DNA from: Pseudomonas segetis
Lineage (GTDB): Bacteria; Pseudomonadota; Gammaproteobacteria; Pseudomonadales; Pseudomonadaceae
NCBI RefSeq assembly: GCF_900188155.1
Contig: NZ_FZOG01000005.1
Location: forward strand, 186,001-250,000
DNA: 64,000 nucleotides
Direction of reading: 5' to 3'
This document shows, piece after piece, positions 29,132 through 37,933 of this stretch (position 1 is its first letter; each line of letters starts with the position of its first letter). A model generated the notes under the pieces. It was not told the DNA's origin. It saw only the letters and a list, made by a program, of their open reading frames with translations, and ran no database searches. The position numbers were made by a program, and so were the translations under genes.

Positions 29132-29641
29132 TCAAGCACCCTCATGTACCTCAAGGTTGCAATACTGGCCTTTGAAATACAGCAAGGGCTGCGTCGCTAC
29201 AGCTTCCTGCAGGTTCAGGGCTTTGACTTCACCAATCACGATCATGTGATCGCCGGCGGCGTATTCTGCGTGTATTTCGCAGTCCAGCCAGTGAAGGCAG
29301 CCAGAAATGACCGGATTACCGAGAGGGGAGGTCTGCCAGTCAATGCCCTGCCATTTTTGAGTGCCTTTGCGGGCGAACTGGTTGGAAATGCCAGCCTGTT
29401 CATCCGACAAGATGTTCACGGCGAATCTTCCGGCCTGGCGAATCCGGGGATAGCTGGCCGAGCTGCACATGACGCTGAATGACACCAGCGGCGGGTTCAT
29501 CGACACACTGTAGAACGACTGGCAAGTGAAGCCGACCGGCTCGTTTTCGAAGTGTGAAGTGATCACCGTGATGCCGGAGGCGTAGTGCCCGAGTGCTTCA
29601 CGAAAGATCAAGGGCTCGATGGTTGTTGTAGACGGTGGCAT
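29132..29641 (-). CDS. Flavin reductase family (FMN-binding split barrel) protein
   Basis: The sequence from ATG 29641 (169 residues) has the split-barrel pattern of short-chain flavin reductases: FREALGHYASGITVIT near the start, GFTCQSFYSVSMNPPLVSFS (residues 37-56) and an FAVNIL strand. These enzymes supply reduced flavin to partner oxygenases. The frame is open to 29734 but that extension overlaps mesD and is unlike the family. It lies 52 bp after mesD, so it may belong to the mesX-mesD operon and feed its oxygen-dependent chemistry; that link is inferred. Confidence 0.85.
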   Translation of the reverse strand: MPPSTTTIEPLIFREALGHYASGITVITSHFENEPVGFTCQSFYSVSMNPPLVSFSVMCSSASYPRIRQAGRFAVNILSDEQAGISNQFARKGTQKWQGIDWQTSPLGNPVISGCLHWLDCEIHAEYAAGDHMIVIGEVKALNLQEAVATQPLLYFKGQYCNLEVHEGA

Positions 29642-29693
29642 GGCAATTCCTGAAAACGGGAGCGGGCCGCAAAGCCCGCGTACCGCTGCATCA

Positions 29694-30728
29694 TCAGCGT
29701 GATAGTGAGAGTTCGCGTCGAACGATGTCTGCACCGGCGCTCAATGCATTCAACTTGCCCCTGGCCACCTGACGGGGCAGGGGAGCCATGCCGCAGTTGG
29801 TGCACGGCAAGAGCTTGTCGGCGTCCACAAACTGGAGGGCCTTGCGCAGGGTGTTGGCCACTTCATCGGGTGTTTCAATGGCATGGTTGGCCACATCAAT
29901 GGCCCCGACCATCACTTTTTTGCCACGAATCAGCTCAATCAGGTCCATGGGGACATGGGAGTTGTGGCATTCCAGCGAGACGATATCGATGCTGGATTTT
30001 TGCAGTTTGGGGAAGGCCTCTTCATATTGCCGCCATTCCGATCCCAGGGTTTTTTTCCAATCGGTATTGGCCTTGATCCCGTAGCCGTAGCAAATGTGCA
30101 CAGCCGTTTCGCACTTAAGGCCTTCGATTGCTCTTTCCAGGGTGGCAACGCCCCACTCGTTGACTTCATCAAAGAAGACGTTAAAAGCCGGCTCATCAAA
30201 CTGGATGATATCCACGCCCGCCGCTTCCAGCTCGCGGGCCTCCTCGTTGAGGATCTTGGCAAATTCCCAAGCGAGTTTTTCGCGGCTTTTATAGTGGTTG
30301 TCGTAGAGCGTATCGATCATCGTCATTGGGCCAGGCAGCGCCCATTTGATGGGTTGATCGGTTTGCTGGCGCAAGAACTTGGCATCCTCAATGAACACCG
30401 GTCTTTGACGGGTTACCTCGCCAACTACCGTGGGGACGCTGGCGTCATAGCGGTCACGAATACGCACGGTTTCACGTTTTTCAAAGTCAACACCGCTGAG
30501 GTGTTCGATAAAGGTGGTGACGAAGTGTTGGCGAGTTTGCTCACCGTCACTGACGATATCGATACCGGCCTGTTGTTGTTCTTGCAGTGACAGGCGCAAG
30601 GCGTCCTGCTTGCCTTCGACGAGCTCCGCGTCTTGCAGCTTCCAGGGTGACCACAGGGTTTCAGGTTGGGCCAGCCAGGCAGGTTTGGGCAGGCTGCCAG
30701 CCGTTGAAGTAGGTAGCAGTTTTTTCAT
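29694..30728 (-). CDS. mesD: Core methionine synthase MesD
   Basis: This 344-residue protein matches only the C-terminal catalytic half of MetE. Zinc ligands are visible as His211 and Cys213 in HICYGYG, a Glu/Cys in LECHNSH (near 253) and Cys312 in CTNCGMAPL. The N-terminal folate-binding half is absent. MesD-type enzymes make methionine from homocysteine without folate and require MesX and oxygen in the published cases I recall. mesX is directly upstream (27 bp), which strongly supports this branch. Methyl donor not known. Confidence 0.85.
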   Translation of the reverse strand: MKKLLPTSTAGSLPKPAWLAQPETLWSPWKLQDAELVEGKQDALRLSLQEQQQAGIDIVSDGEQTRQHFVTTFIEHLSGVDFEKRETVRIRDRYDASVPTVVGEVTRQRPVFIEDAKFLRQQTDQPIKWALPGPMTMIDTLYDNHYKSREKLAWEFAKILNEEARELEAAGVDIIQFDEPAFNVFFDEVNEWGVATLERAIEGLKCETAVHICYGYGIKANTDWKKTLGSEWRQYEEAFPKLQKSSIDIVSLECHNSHVPMDLIELIRGKKVMVGAIDVANHAIETPDEVANTLRKALQFVDADKLLPCTNCGMAPLPRQVARGKLNALSAGADIVRRELSLSR

Positions 30729-30755
30729 GAGGGATGACCTTGTAGGTGGAGTAAG

Positions 30756-31739
30756 TCAAAGAGCGTAGTGAGCAGACCACTGCTCAAGAACAGCTTGGTA
30801 AGGTTTGATAAAGTGCTCTTCAACAAACTTGCCCTGTTCGATTGCCAGGCGGCTGCGCTCTTCCCGGTCGTACACAATGCGGGTCAGCGAATAGTCCTGG
30901 TTCTTGAGGCTGGGCCGGTAGGACTTTCCGGCGGCCGAGTTCGCGTTGTAAATCTCTGGCCTGTAGATTTTCTGGAAAGTATCCATGGTGCTGATGGTGC
31001 TGATCAGTTCCAGATTGGTGTAGTCGCCGAGCAAGTCGCCGCAGAAGTAAAAAGCCAGCGGCGCAACACTGTTGGGAGGCATGAAGTAGCGAACTTTCAA
31101 CCCCATTTTCCTGAAGTACTCATCGGTCAGCGAGTATTCATCCTGCAGGTACTCGGTTCCCAGGACAGGGTGCTGGTTTTCAGTACGTTCATAGGTTTTG
31201 CTGCTCGACACACTCAGGCAGATGACCGGCGGTTTTTTGAAGTTCTCTTTGTAGGTGTCCGAGTTCACAAAGCACTTGAACAGCTTGGCGTGCAAGTCGC
31301 CAAAATCGCTGGGCGTGCTGAACTCGGCCTGCCCCTTGTTGTACCCCAGTAACAGCACGCTGAAGTCATAGTCACGTACATAAGAGGAGAAATTATTGCC
31401 GACAATACCGTCGATACGTTCGTGGGTATGCAGGTCCACCACGGTGGTTTTCAATATCTCAATCAATGGAATGGCATGACTGGTATTTTCGGCATCCAGA
31501 TTCATTTCGGCGGAAATGATTTCAAGTTCGATCCTGTAACGATCCCCTTTGGGATTGTCCCAGTGCGCCAGGGTATTAAAACGATTGTCTATCATCGTTA
31601 GGGTATTGCGCAGGTTTGCCTGACGGCTTTCACCCCGGGCCAAGTTGGCGAAGTTAGTGGTGATTCGCGTATTTTCGGACGGCTGATAATGCTCGTCGAA
31701 GCGAATATTCTTGATCTTGAAAGTGAATGCGTTGCTCAT
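30756..31739 (-). CDS. mesX: MesX (DUF1852), partner of MesD
   Basis: The 327-residue DUF1852 protein has no recognised catalytic motif. It is known as the obligate partner of MesD in oxygen-dependent methionine synthesis. Its immediate position before mesD, and the flavin reductase after it, fit that role. ATG at 31739, with a MetR-like promoter region starting about 60 bp upstream. Cytoplasmic. Confidence 0.83.
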   Translation of the reverse strand: MSNAFTFKIKNIRFDEHYQPSENTRITTNFANLARGESRQANLRNTLTMIDNRFNTLAHWDNPKGDRYRIELEIISAEMNLDAENTSHAIPLIEILKTTVVDLHTHERIDGIVGNNFSSYVRDYDFSVLLLGYNKGQAEFSTPSDFGDLHAKLFKCFVNSDTYKENFKKPPVICLSVSSSKTYERTENQHPVLGTEYLQDEYSLTDEYFRKMGLKVRYFMPPNSVAPLAFYFCGDLLGDYTNLELISTISTMDTFQKIYRPEIYNANSAAGKSYRPSLKNQDYSLTRIVYDREERSRLAIEQGKFVEEHFIKPYQAVLEQWSAHYAL

Positions 31740-31800
31740 TGGAAACGGACGCCCTGATGTCGGGATGCATATGAGTTCATATGATCTTTAATTAATACGC

Positions 31801-31845
31801 ATTCTAGGGTGGGTCTTTGATTGAGTGAAAATGAATTGATTTCAC
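31801..31845 (-). promoter_or_regulatory. Promoter with MetR-like operator ahead of mesX
   Basis: On the minus strand TTCACT (31829-31824) and TAGAAT (31806-31801) are 17 bp apart. Overlapping and just upstream of the -35 box is TGAATTGATTTCA (31832-31844), an exact TGAA-N5-TTCA MetR consensus, inside a larger GTGAAA/TTTCAC palindrome (31825-31845). MetR activates methionine genes with homocysteine, so control by MetR is likely. The rest of the 31740-32055 spacer holds a CATATGA/TCATATG palindrome near 31770 and degenerate repeat sequence near 31955-32035, no gene. Confidence 0.68.
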
Positions 31846-32055
31846 TGAAACGTTAGTTCGTCTCATGAACTGTTTCGGGTGAAGTGTGTATGCTTCTGGA
31901 TCTAGATTGCCCTGATTCTGTTTATGGAATAATTTGAAGCTTATGGCGCATTTCTGTCCGTCATCAGCGTCAACTTCTGGCCGACGCTTGCCCGTCGCGA
32001 GCTGCAGGTTTCAGCCAAAAGCAGCCTGACGCAACTGCGATGGAGTCAGAAATGA

Positions 32056-32373
32056 TTATTCAGTTTGATGACTTGCCCAGTGCTTCATTTCTTCGGCAAT
32101 AAAGTGGTTCACCAGGTCCCGAAACATTTTTTCGATTGCGTCTGGGCTTAGGCCTGCTTCCATTGCCCAATTGCGCCGTGTCATCAGCATGGCATCGAAT
32201 CGATCCGAAGCCCGTACCGAGGCCGCAGAGGTCTTGAATTTAGAGGCAGCAACTACGTATTGAAAACGCCTTCCTAGTAACTGGACAATCGCTTGATCCA
32301 GGGTGTCGATGTCGCGCCGGATATCTTCCATGCCTGCGCACTCGGCGGGAGGCATCTGATTTATAACATCCAT
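32056..32373 (-). CDS. PchB-like isochorismate pyruvate lyase / chorismate mutase type II
   Basis: The AroQ-fold protein (105 residues from ATG 32373) resembles PchB, which makes salicylate from isochorismate: DIRRDIDTLDQAIVQLLGRRFQYV, a central KFK (KASKFK-like), RxxAML and a C-terminal FIAEEMKHW. The frame is open to 32412. No pchA, pchD or siderophore gene is adjacent, so its role here is unclear; chorismate mutase activity is equally possible. No clear Fur box found. Confidence 0.78.
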   Translation of the reverse strand: MDVINQMPPAECAGMEDIRRDIDTLDQAIVQLLGRRFQYVVAASKFKTSAASVRASDRFDAMLMTRRNWAMEAGLSPDAIEKMFRDLVNHFIAEEMKHWASHQTE

Positions 32374-32570
32374 GTAGATAATTGCTTTTGTAGATAGAAG
32401 CGGTAGGTACAAATTGGTTCTGCGCAGATATTACTTATTAAAAATAATAGGGGTGCAGCATGCTATTGGTTTGAGTGTTCGAGCCGAAACAAAATAGCCG
32501 TGGCCTGCGCTCCAGTGTTTTGCCGGGATACCCGCAGCATCTTCCACACATGCCATCTATAACACGCCTC

Positions 32571-33269
32571 TCAGATTGCCCGCTGGTTTACGCGTGCCAT
32601 CAGTTGTTCTGCCGACTCCTTGCGTTCCGAGTAGCGATCCACCAGAAATTCCTGCTGGTCGCGCAGCAGCACCGTGAATTTCATCAGTTCTTCCATTACG
32701 TCTACAACCCGGTCGTAGAAGGGGGAGGGTTTCATTCGCCCGGCCTCGTCAAACTCCATGTAGGCCTTGGGCACCGAGGATTGGTTGGGGATGGTGAACA
32801 TGCGCATCCAGCGACCCAGCACGCGCAGTTGATTGACTGCGTTAAATGATTGCGAGCCGCCACAGACCTGCATCACCGCCAGGGTTTTGCCCTGGGTGGG
32901 GCGAACCGCGCCGAGTTCCAAAGGTATCCAGTCGATCTGTGCCTTGAATACCGCTGACATTGCGCCGTGGCGCTCAGGTGAACACCAGACCTGGCCTTCG
33001 GACCACAGCACCAGTTCACGTAACTCACGAACCTTGGGATGTTCGACCGGCGCGTCGTCAGGCAATGGCAAACCGGAGGGGTTGAAGATGCGTGGTTCAG
33101 CGCCCAGGTGCTCAAGCAGGCGCGCGGCTTCCTCCACCAGCAAACGGCTGAATGAACGCTCGCGGGTTGATCCGTAAAGCAACAAGATGCGTGGTTTGTG
33201 CGAAGCCTGTGTCGGATTTTGCACGCCCTCTAACAGGGTTTGATCCAGGTTGGGCAGGTGTTCAGACAT
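32571..33269 (-). CDS. arsH: ArsH, NADPH-dependent FMN organoarsenical oxidase
   Basis: ArsH oxidises trivalent methylated arsenicals to the less toxic pentavalent forms. The flavodoxin-like [16 protein letters not shown] loop (residues 29-44), [19 protein letters not shown] (about 95-113) and VCGGSQSFN are characteristic. Length 232 is normal. It is the last gene of arsR-arsC-arsH, 9 bp after arsC. Confidence 0.93.
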   Translation of the reverse strand: MSEHLPNLDQTLLEGVQNPTQASHKPRILLLYGSTRERSFSRLLVEEAARLLEHLGAEPRIFNPSGLPLPDDAPVEHPKVRELRELVLWSEGQVWCSPERHGAMSAVFKAQIDWIPLELGAVRPTQGKTLAVMQVCGGSQSFNAVNQLRVLGRWMRMFTIPNQSSVPKAYMEFDEAGRMKPSPFYDRVVDVMEELMKFTVLLRDQQEFLVDRYSERKESAEQLMARVNQRAI

Positions 33270-33278
33270 AAATTCTCC

Positions 33279-33749
33279 TTAGAGCCTGCCGATTCGATCA
33301 AGCTCGGTTTTGAGCTCATCACGGCTTAAGCGGTTGAAGGGCAGTGCGAGAAAGGCTTTGCAACGTCGCTCTATGTGGGCGAGGGTGGAGCGGAAGGCGG
33401 TGTCAATCGCGGTTTCGTCACCAGTCACCTCTGATGGGTCGGCAAGCCCCCAATGGGCCTTGAGTGCCAGGCCAAAATACACCGGGCAGCTTTCGCCAGC
33501 TGCTTTGTCACAGACGGTGATCACGATATCTGGCGGGTTATCTTCAAAGGCGTCGTTGCCTTTGCTGTATAAGTTTTCAATCGAGATCCCGGCCTGCTGC
33601 AAAGTGGACAGGCTGCGGGGCAGCACTTGGCCCTTGGGGAAGCTGCCGGAACTCACAGCCTCGAATCCCTGCGGTGCCAGGTGATTGAACATGGCTTCCG
33701 AGAGGCTACTGCGACAGCTGTTGGCTGTGCACATGAACAGGATTTGCAT
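33279..33749 (-). CDS. arsC: Arsenate reductase, thioredoxin-coupled LMW-PTP type
   Basis: ArsC reduces arsenate to arsenite. The P-loop MCTANSCRSSLSEA (Cys7, Cys12) and the later VCDKAAGESCPV with Cys80 and Cys88 give the three-cysteine relay of thioredoxin-linked enzymes. 156 residues. Reduction without an efflux pump in the same operon is notable, since arsenite must then be exported by something else. SD (GGAGTAACCC region) present before ATG 33749. Confidence 0.92.
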   Translation of the reverse strand: MQILFMCTANSCRSSLSEAMFNHLAPQGFEAVSSGSFPKGQVLPRSLSTLQQAGISIENLYSKGNDAFEDNPPDIVITVCDKAAGESCPVYFGLALKAHWGLADPSEVTGDETAIDTAFRSTLAHIERRCKAFLALPFNRLSRDELKTELDRIGRL

Positions 33750-33796
33750 GGGTTACTCCAGATGTCAGAGGTTCAGGCGTTTGACTCGGCTCGGGG

Positions 33797-34144
33797 TCAG
33801 CAACAGGCCGTTTCGCGGACGGGGCGACCATCCATGCTTTGCAGGCGTGTGGCGTTGTCCTGGAGCCAATGGGCGTTGGCGCTGGAGGTCAGTTGCAGCA
33901 CCTGTAGAACCCAATCCGGCAGGTCGGGGTTGAGGCGGTAATAGACCCACTGGCCCTGGCGTCGATCAAGCAACAGGCCATTACTGCGCAATAGTGCAAG
34001 GTGGCGACTGATTTTCGGTTGGCTCTCGTTGAGCGCGCACATCAACTCACAAACGCAAAGCTCGCCTTGTTCAGATATAAGCAGCATGGCTCGGGTGCGG
34101 GTTTCGTCGGCCAAACTCTTGAACACCTCGGGAGGCTGGATCAT
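33797..34144 (-). CDS. arsR: ArsR repressor
   Basis: The winged-helix ArsR protein (115 residues) has the arsenite-binding motif ELCVCEL (Cys30, Cys32) in the DNA-recognition region and a paired Cys-Cys at the C-terminus. It represses its own operon until arsenite binds. Only 47 bp separate it from arsC, so an arsB or ACR3 gene is missing from the usual arsR-arsB-arsC-arsH order. Operator lies just upstream (34167-34178). Confidence 0.93.
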   Translation of the reverse strand: MIQPPEVFKSLADETRTRAMLLISEQGELCVCELMCALNESQPKISRHLALLRSNGLLLDRRQGQWVYYRLNPDLPDWVLQVLQLTSSANAHWLQDNATRLQSMDGRPVRETACC

Positions 34145-34166
34145 GTGAAGCGCTCTTGGTATGTGG

Positions 34167-34203
34167 ATATTCGAATATACGTATTTTCATATATGAGATG
34201 CAA
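34167..34203 (-). promoter_or_regulatory. ars promoter with palindromic ArsR operator
   Basis: Minus strand TTGCAT (34203-34198) and TATATT (34179-34174) have an 18-bp spacer. The perfect palindrome ATATTCGAATAT (34167-34178) covers the -10 box, the usual arrangement for ArsR repression. Confidence 0.75.
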
Positions 34204-34350
34204 GACATAAAACCGGAGCAGGTCAGACTGTGGGTAAGGCTCAGTGTCGGGAGGACTGTGCTCGGGGTGTTGACGCCAGGTGAGATAATTGTTTGCCGGG
34301 TGATGAGCAACTACTCTGTGTGCCTCGTATTGTTGGATGAGGAAAGAGTG

Positions 34351-35112
34351 ATGAGTTGGTCTGCACAGCAGTATTCGAAGTTTGAGCAACAACGAACTCG
34401 GCCTGTTCGCGACCTTGTCGCCGCAGTTGCGAGCGATGTGCGGCTTGCTGTCGATTTGGGGTGCGGGCCAGGCAACTCGACCGAGGTGTTGACGCAGCGC
34501 TATCCAAATGCCGTTGTGATGGGCATCGACAGTTCCGAGGATATGCTGCAGAGCGCTCGCCAGCGTTTGCCGCAGCTTGATTTCGAACTGGCGGACATTG
34601 CCGCATGGCAGCCCACTCGACGCTTCGACCTGATCCTGGCCAATGCATCGCTGCAATGGGTGCCGGATCATGCTGATCTGTACCCGCATCTGGTCGCCCA
34701 GTTGGCGCCGGGTGGAAGCTTGGCGGTGCAGATGCCAGACAACCTCGCTGAGCCTGCACATGTGCTCGCTCGTGAGATTGCAGTACAGGGGCCGTGGGCC
34801 GACAAGATCGGTGACGTCAAGCATAACCCGCGTCACTCGGCGGACTTCTATTATGAGTTGCTCAGCCCGCATTGCAGTGTGGTCGATGTCTGGCATACGA
34901 CCTATTACCACCCATTGGCGCAGGGGCATCAGGCTGTAGTGGAATGGTTCAAGGGTACGGCTCTGCGTCCGTTTTTAGCCAAGTTGACGGCGGCAGAGCA
35001 GGGCGTATTTCTCGATGATTATCTGGCTCGAATCAGCCAGGCATACCCGGCACTGGCTAATGGCACCGTGCTGCTGCCGTTTCCACGGCTTTTTGTTGTC
35101 GCCCAGCGTTAG
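34351..35112 (+). CDS. tam: Trans-aconitate 2-methyltransferase
   Basis: Tam methylates trans-aconitate with SAM, removing an inhibitor of aconitase. The SAM-binding GCGPGNSTE lies near residue 35, followed by GIDSSEDML, ANASLQWVPDH near 95 and TTYYHPL in the C-terminal half. From ATG 34351 behind GGAAAG it has 253 residues, the family size; the open frame to 34156 is not needed. Monocistronic. Confidence 0.88.
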   Translation: MSWSAQQYSKFEQQRTRPVRDLVAAVASDVRLAVDLGCGPGNSTEVLTQRYPNAVVMGIDSSEDMLQSARQRLPQLDFELADIAAWQPTRRFDLILANASLQWVPDHADLYPHLVAQLAPGGSLAVQMPDNLAEPAHVLAREIAVQGPWADKIGDVKHNPRHSADFYYELLSPHCSVVDVWHTTYYHPLAQGHQAVVEWFKGTALRPFLAKLTAAEQGVFLDDYLARISQAYPALANGTVLLPFPRLFVVAQR

Positions 35113-35177
35113 CCTTTTGGCTCTGCCGACTGTAATCCGGTTGCTTGCATTGACTCCGTGAATTGATCTGCTTGTTG

Positions 35178-35216
35178 TTCTGTAGATCCATTTCTGCTAG
35201 TTTTGATTCTGTAGAT
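35178..35216 (+). promoter_or_regulatory. Direct repeats ahead of the Xre-RES pair
   Basis: Two exact copies of TTCTGTAGAT (35178-35187 and 35207-35216), 29 bp apart, lie just before the antitoxin gene. This suggests autoregulatory binding by the Xre antitoxin; inferred. Confidence 0.5.
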
Positions 35217-35235
35217 TATTGGCGGGGTGGTATAT

Positions 35236-35640
35236 ATGACCGCAGTTATACAGACTCAGGATTTTTCCAAGAGCCAGTGCGTGGCAGGGCTGCGGGCGGC
35301 GCTGAATATACTCGACAAGTGGCAGGCATCGGCCGAACAAGCCTGCCGGGTGCTGCGTATTTCACGCAGCACCTACACCAGGGCAAGGCAAAACGACGCC
35401 GAGTGGACAGTCGGCCTCGACGCTGACCAGATGCAACGCATTAGCTTTGTGCTGAATATCCATGCCGCGCTGCGCCTGGTGTTCGACAACCCTGAAAACG
35501 TCTATGGCTTTGTCTCGATGGCCAACCGCAACGAGTTCTTCAATGGCCGTACGCCACTGGAGATCATCGCCCAGGGCGACATGATTTCGCTGTACGAGAC
35601 GTTCCGGCGCATTGATGCGTTGCGCGGTGCCCAGTGGTAA
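35236..35640 (+). CDS. Xre-type antitoxin with DUF2384 domain
   Basis: The 134-residue protein has an Xre-like N-terminal HTH (SAEQACRVLRISRSTY, about 34-49) and the C-terminal MbcA/ParS/Xre toxin-binding domain ending with TPLEIIAQGD. It neutralises the RES toxin. ATG 35236 follows GGGGTGG; a GTG at 35227 is less likely. The end overlaps the toxin start by 7 nt, so the pair is co-translated. Confidence 0.9.
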   Translation: MTAVIQTQDFSKSQCVAGLRAALNILDKWQASAEQACRVLRISRSTYTRARQNDAEWTVGLDADQMQRISFVLNIHAALRLVFDNPENVYGFVSMANRNEFFNGRTPLEIIAQGDMISLYETFRRIDALRGAQW

Positions 35641-36326
35641 GGCTGGACAGCCTTGAGGTCTTGGGCGGCGAGGATTTACAGCTGCATCGCTTGGTCAATT
35701 CCAAGTTTCCGCCTATCGACTTGTTCGATGACGTTGCCGATGTGGCTGATTTCGAAACCATTTATCAGCTACAGGCCCTGACCAATCCAAGATTGCTCAA
35801 CCAGGTCGGTCGGCTGGAGTTGATCGCGCGCAGTGAGATTCCATTTGGGATCACCGGCTGTTCCTACGCAACGGCGCCGTTTACCCATGTTAATCCGGCT
35901 GGCTCACGCTTTAGCGACGGCAGTTTTGGGGTCCTGTACATGGCGGATAAGATGGATGTAGCCATTGCCGAGGTGCGTCATCACCAGGGGGTGTATTGGG
36001 CGAACGTCGAAGGGTTGAACTACGAGCGTTTTGTCTTCCGGGGGCTGACCTGCACTATCTCCGATGCGGGCATGCTTGATGCAACCAAGGTGCCGCTGTC
36101 GGACCCCATATATGACCCTGATGATTACACCCAGGCTCGTCAGCTTGGTCAGCAAGCCAAACAGAACAATTGCCCGGGCTTGCGCTACAACTCGGTGCGT
36201 TCGCCTGGCGGTATCTGTTGGGCGCTGCTGACGCCACGACCTGTAGCCTCAATCATCCAGGCGGCCCATTATGAGATGGTCTGGAATGGGCACATCATCA
36301 GCGTCAGTCGGATCAGCACGCTCTGA
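35634..36326 (+). CDS. RES domain toxin, NAD+-degrading type
   Basis: RES toxins consume NAD+. The domain spans nearly all 230 residues: an N-terminal LHRLVNSK Arg, RFSDGSFGVLYMADKMDVAIAEV with Tyr102 and Glu113, and LRYNSVRSPGG with the Ser near 190, together the R-E-S residues of the family. Start is GTG at 35634 inside the antitoxin gene. It is longer than the smallest RES toxins by an N-terminal part of about 60 residues. Confidence 0.9.
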   Translation: MVRLDSLEVLGGEDLQLHRLVNSKFPPIDLFDDVADVADFETIYQLQALTNPRLLNQVGRLELIARSEIPFGITGCSYATAPFTHVNPAGSRFSDGSFGVLYMADKMDVAIAEVRHHQGVYWANVEGLNYERFVFRGLTCTISDAGMLDATKVPLSDPIYDPDDYTQARQLGQQAKQNNCPGLRYNSVRSPGGICWALLTPRPVASIIQAAHYEMVWNGHIISVSRISTL

Positions 36327-36344
36327 GCAGAGCCGGCTCAGGCC

Positions 36345-37601
36345 TCACTCATTTGGCTTTGCCTCGTGGTTGCAGGGAATCACTCGCTTGACCAGCTTGC
36401 CGATGGTCATGCCCTGAACCAGGATGGAAAAAACCACCACCAGGTAGGTGAGGGACACCACCAGGTCACGCGCCTCGCCTGGCGGCAGCGACAATGCCAG
36501 TGCTACCGAGATACCGCCGCGCAAGCCGCCCCAGGTGACAACACTCCAGGCACCTTTGGGCAGCCGGAAGCGTTGGCCGAGCAGGGCAATCGGCACCCCG
36601 GCAGTCAACAGTCGTGCGAGCAGCGTCAGCACGATAATCATCAGGCCGGTGACCACAAGCGAATTGGAGAACTGGATCAGAATCACTTCCAGGCCGATCA
36701 GTACGAAGAGCACGGCATTGAGGATTTCATCGATCAGCTCCCAAAACATGTCGACGTTCTTCTCGGTCTGTTCAGACATTGCATAGGAGCGTCCCTGATT
36801 GCCGACTATCAGGCCCATGACCACCATCGCCAACGGGCCGGAAATATGCAGGTGTGCTGCGATGGCATAGGCGCCCAGCACCGCTGCCAGGGTGATAAGT
36901 ACTTCTTCCTGGTAGCTGTCTATGCTCTTGAGCATTCGGTAAGTGACATAGCCGACTACTGCGCCCAACAGTATGCCGCCGCCGGTTTCCTTGAGCAGCA
37001 GTTGCGAGGCTCCTGATACCGAGGGCGCTTCACCGCTGGCAATCATCGCCACAATGAGTGAAAACAAGACGACGCTGACCCCGTCGTTAAACAACGACTC
37101 TCCCGAGATCACCAGTTCAACGCTCTTGGGCGCACCCGCTGACTTGAGGATGCCCATTACCGCGATAGGGTCGGTCGGTGAGATCAGGGCACCGAAAACC
37201 AGGCAATAGGAGAGTGGCAGTTGCAAGTCAGTCAAGGTCAGCAACTGCCAGAGAACAAAGCCGATGAGGAGCGTTGAAAGGGTTGTGCCCACGACGGCCA
37301 GCGAGGCAACTTGCCACCTGTAAGCGCGCAGGTGCGACAAGTCAACATGGAGTGCGCCGGCGAACAGGAGCAACGACAAAATGCCCTGCATCAGCAACTC
37401 GGAGAAGTCGATGGACTTGACCAGCGATTGCTCAAGGCTGTGCAGGGTGTGAAAGCCCAGTGCATCGAGTGACATGTTGAGCAACGACAGCGCCAGGGCA
37501 ATCCCCATTACGCCGATCGCAGGCGGCAAGCCTATATAACGACGATTAAGGTAGGCGAGCGCCGCCGTGATGCAGAGAAATAGCGCAATGATGTCGAGCA
37601 T
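36345..37601 (-). CDS. Na+/H+ (CPA1 family) antiporter
   Basis: About 11-12 membrane segments fill the 418 residues. SPTDPIAVMGI near 147 and ESLFNDGVSVVLF near 173 contain the Asp residues of the CPA1 ion site, and GGLRGGISVALALSLP near 360 is the conserved arginine-bearing loop. CPA1 proteins exchange Na+ or K+ for H+ in the inner membrane. The short cytoplasmic tail distinguishes it from longer regulated members. It is convergent with the RES toxin gene. Confidence 0.88.
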   Translation of the reverse strand: MLDIIALFLCITAALAYLNRRYIGLPPAIGVMGIALALSLLNMSLDALGFHTLHSLEQSLVKSIDFSELLMQGILSLLLFAGALHVDLSHLRAYRWQVASLAVVGTTLSTLLIGFVLWQLLTLTDLQLPLSYCLVFGALISPTDPIAVMGILKSAGAPKSVELVISGESLFNDGVSVVLFSLIVAMIASGEAPSVSGASQLLLKETGGGILLGAVVGYVTYRMLKSIDSYQEEVLITLAAVLGAYAIAAHLHISGPLAMVVMGLIVGNQGRSYAMSEQTEKNVDMFWELIDEILNAVLFVLIGLEVILIQFSNSLVVTGLMIIVLTLLARLLTAGVPIALLGQRFRLPKGAWSVVTWGGLRGGISVALALSLPPGEARDLVVSLTYLVVVFSILVQGMTIGKLVKRVIPCNHEAKPNE

Positions 37602-37933
37602 GGTGCGGGGATTTCCTTACTCAGCTAGCGCCCCTTTGTTGAGCTGGGGCTGCCAGCGACTGACTTCCAAGGCATAGAGCATACACCTTGCCCAATCAGC
37701 AAACCCCCGTTGCGGTCGGCGACGCGGTTTCGACTGGTTGTCAGCAAAGCGGTGTCCTCGGATTTTTTTAGGTTTTTGTAACGGATTGTTTGCGGCAGAT
37801 GCTGAAACCCAATAACCTAACCAGTAAGTCAGGATTTGACTGGCATGCAAAGGCTCTCTTTTTCAGCAAGCGCATTGCTGAAGTGCAATACATAAGCAAA
37901 AGGGCAGGTCGATAACTGCCCAGAGGATGATTT
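37602..37933. other. 332-bp spacer before the molybdenum hydroxylase operon
   Basis: A 77-codon minus-strand frame (37617-37850) has no recognisable product and looks fortuitous. A GGGCAG/CTGCCC inverted pair near 37900-37922 lies just ahead of the next gene. No convincing promoter box was found. Confidence 0.4.

Noticed and set aside
32374..32412. Extended N-terminus of the PchB-like protein from 32412
   Set aside because: The extra 13 residues are unlike the family and no ribosome site supports them. ATG 32373 is preferred.
32413..32470. Possible Fur box ahead of the PchB-like gene
   Set aside because: A+T-rich palindromic sequence is present but does not match the 19-bp Fur consensus well enough.
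37617..37850. 77-codon minus-strand frame before the Mo hydroxylase operon
   Set aside because: Arg-rich translation without domain features or SD; probably non-coding.
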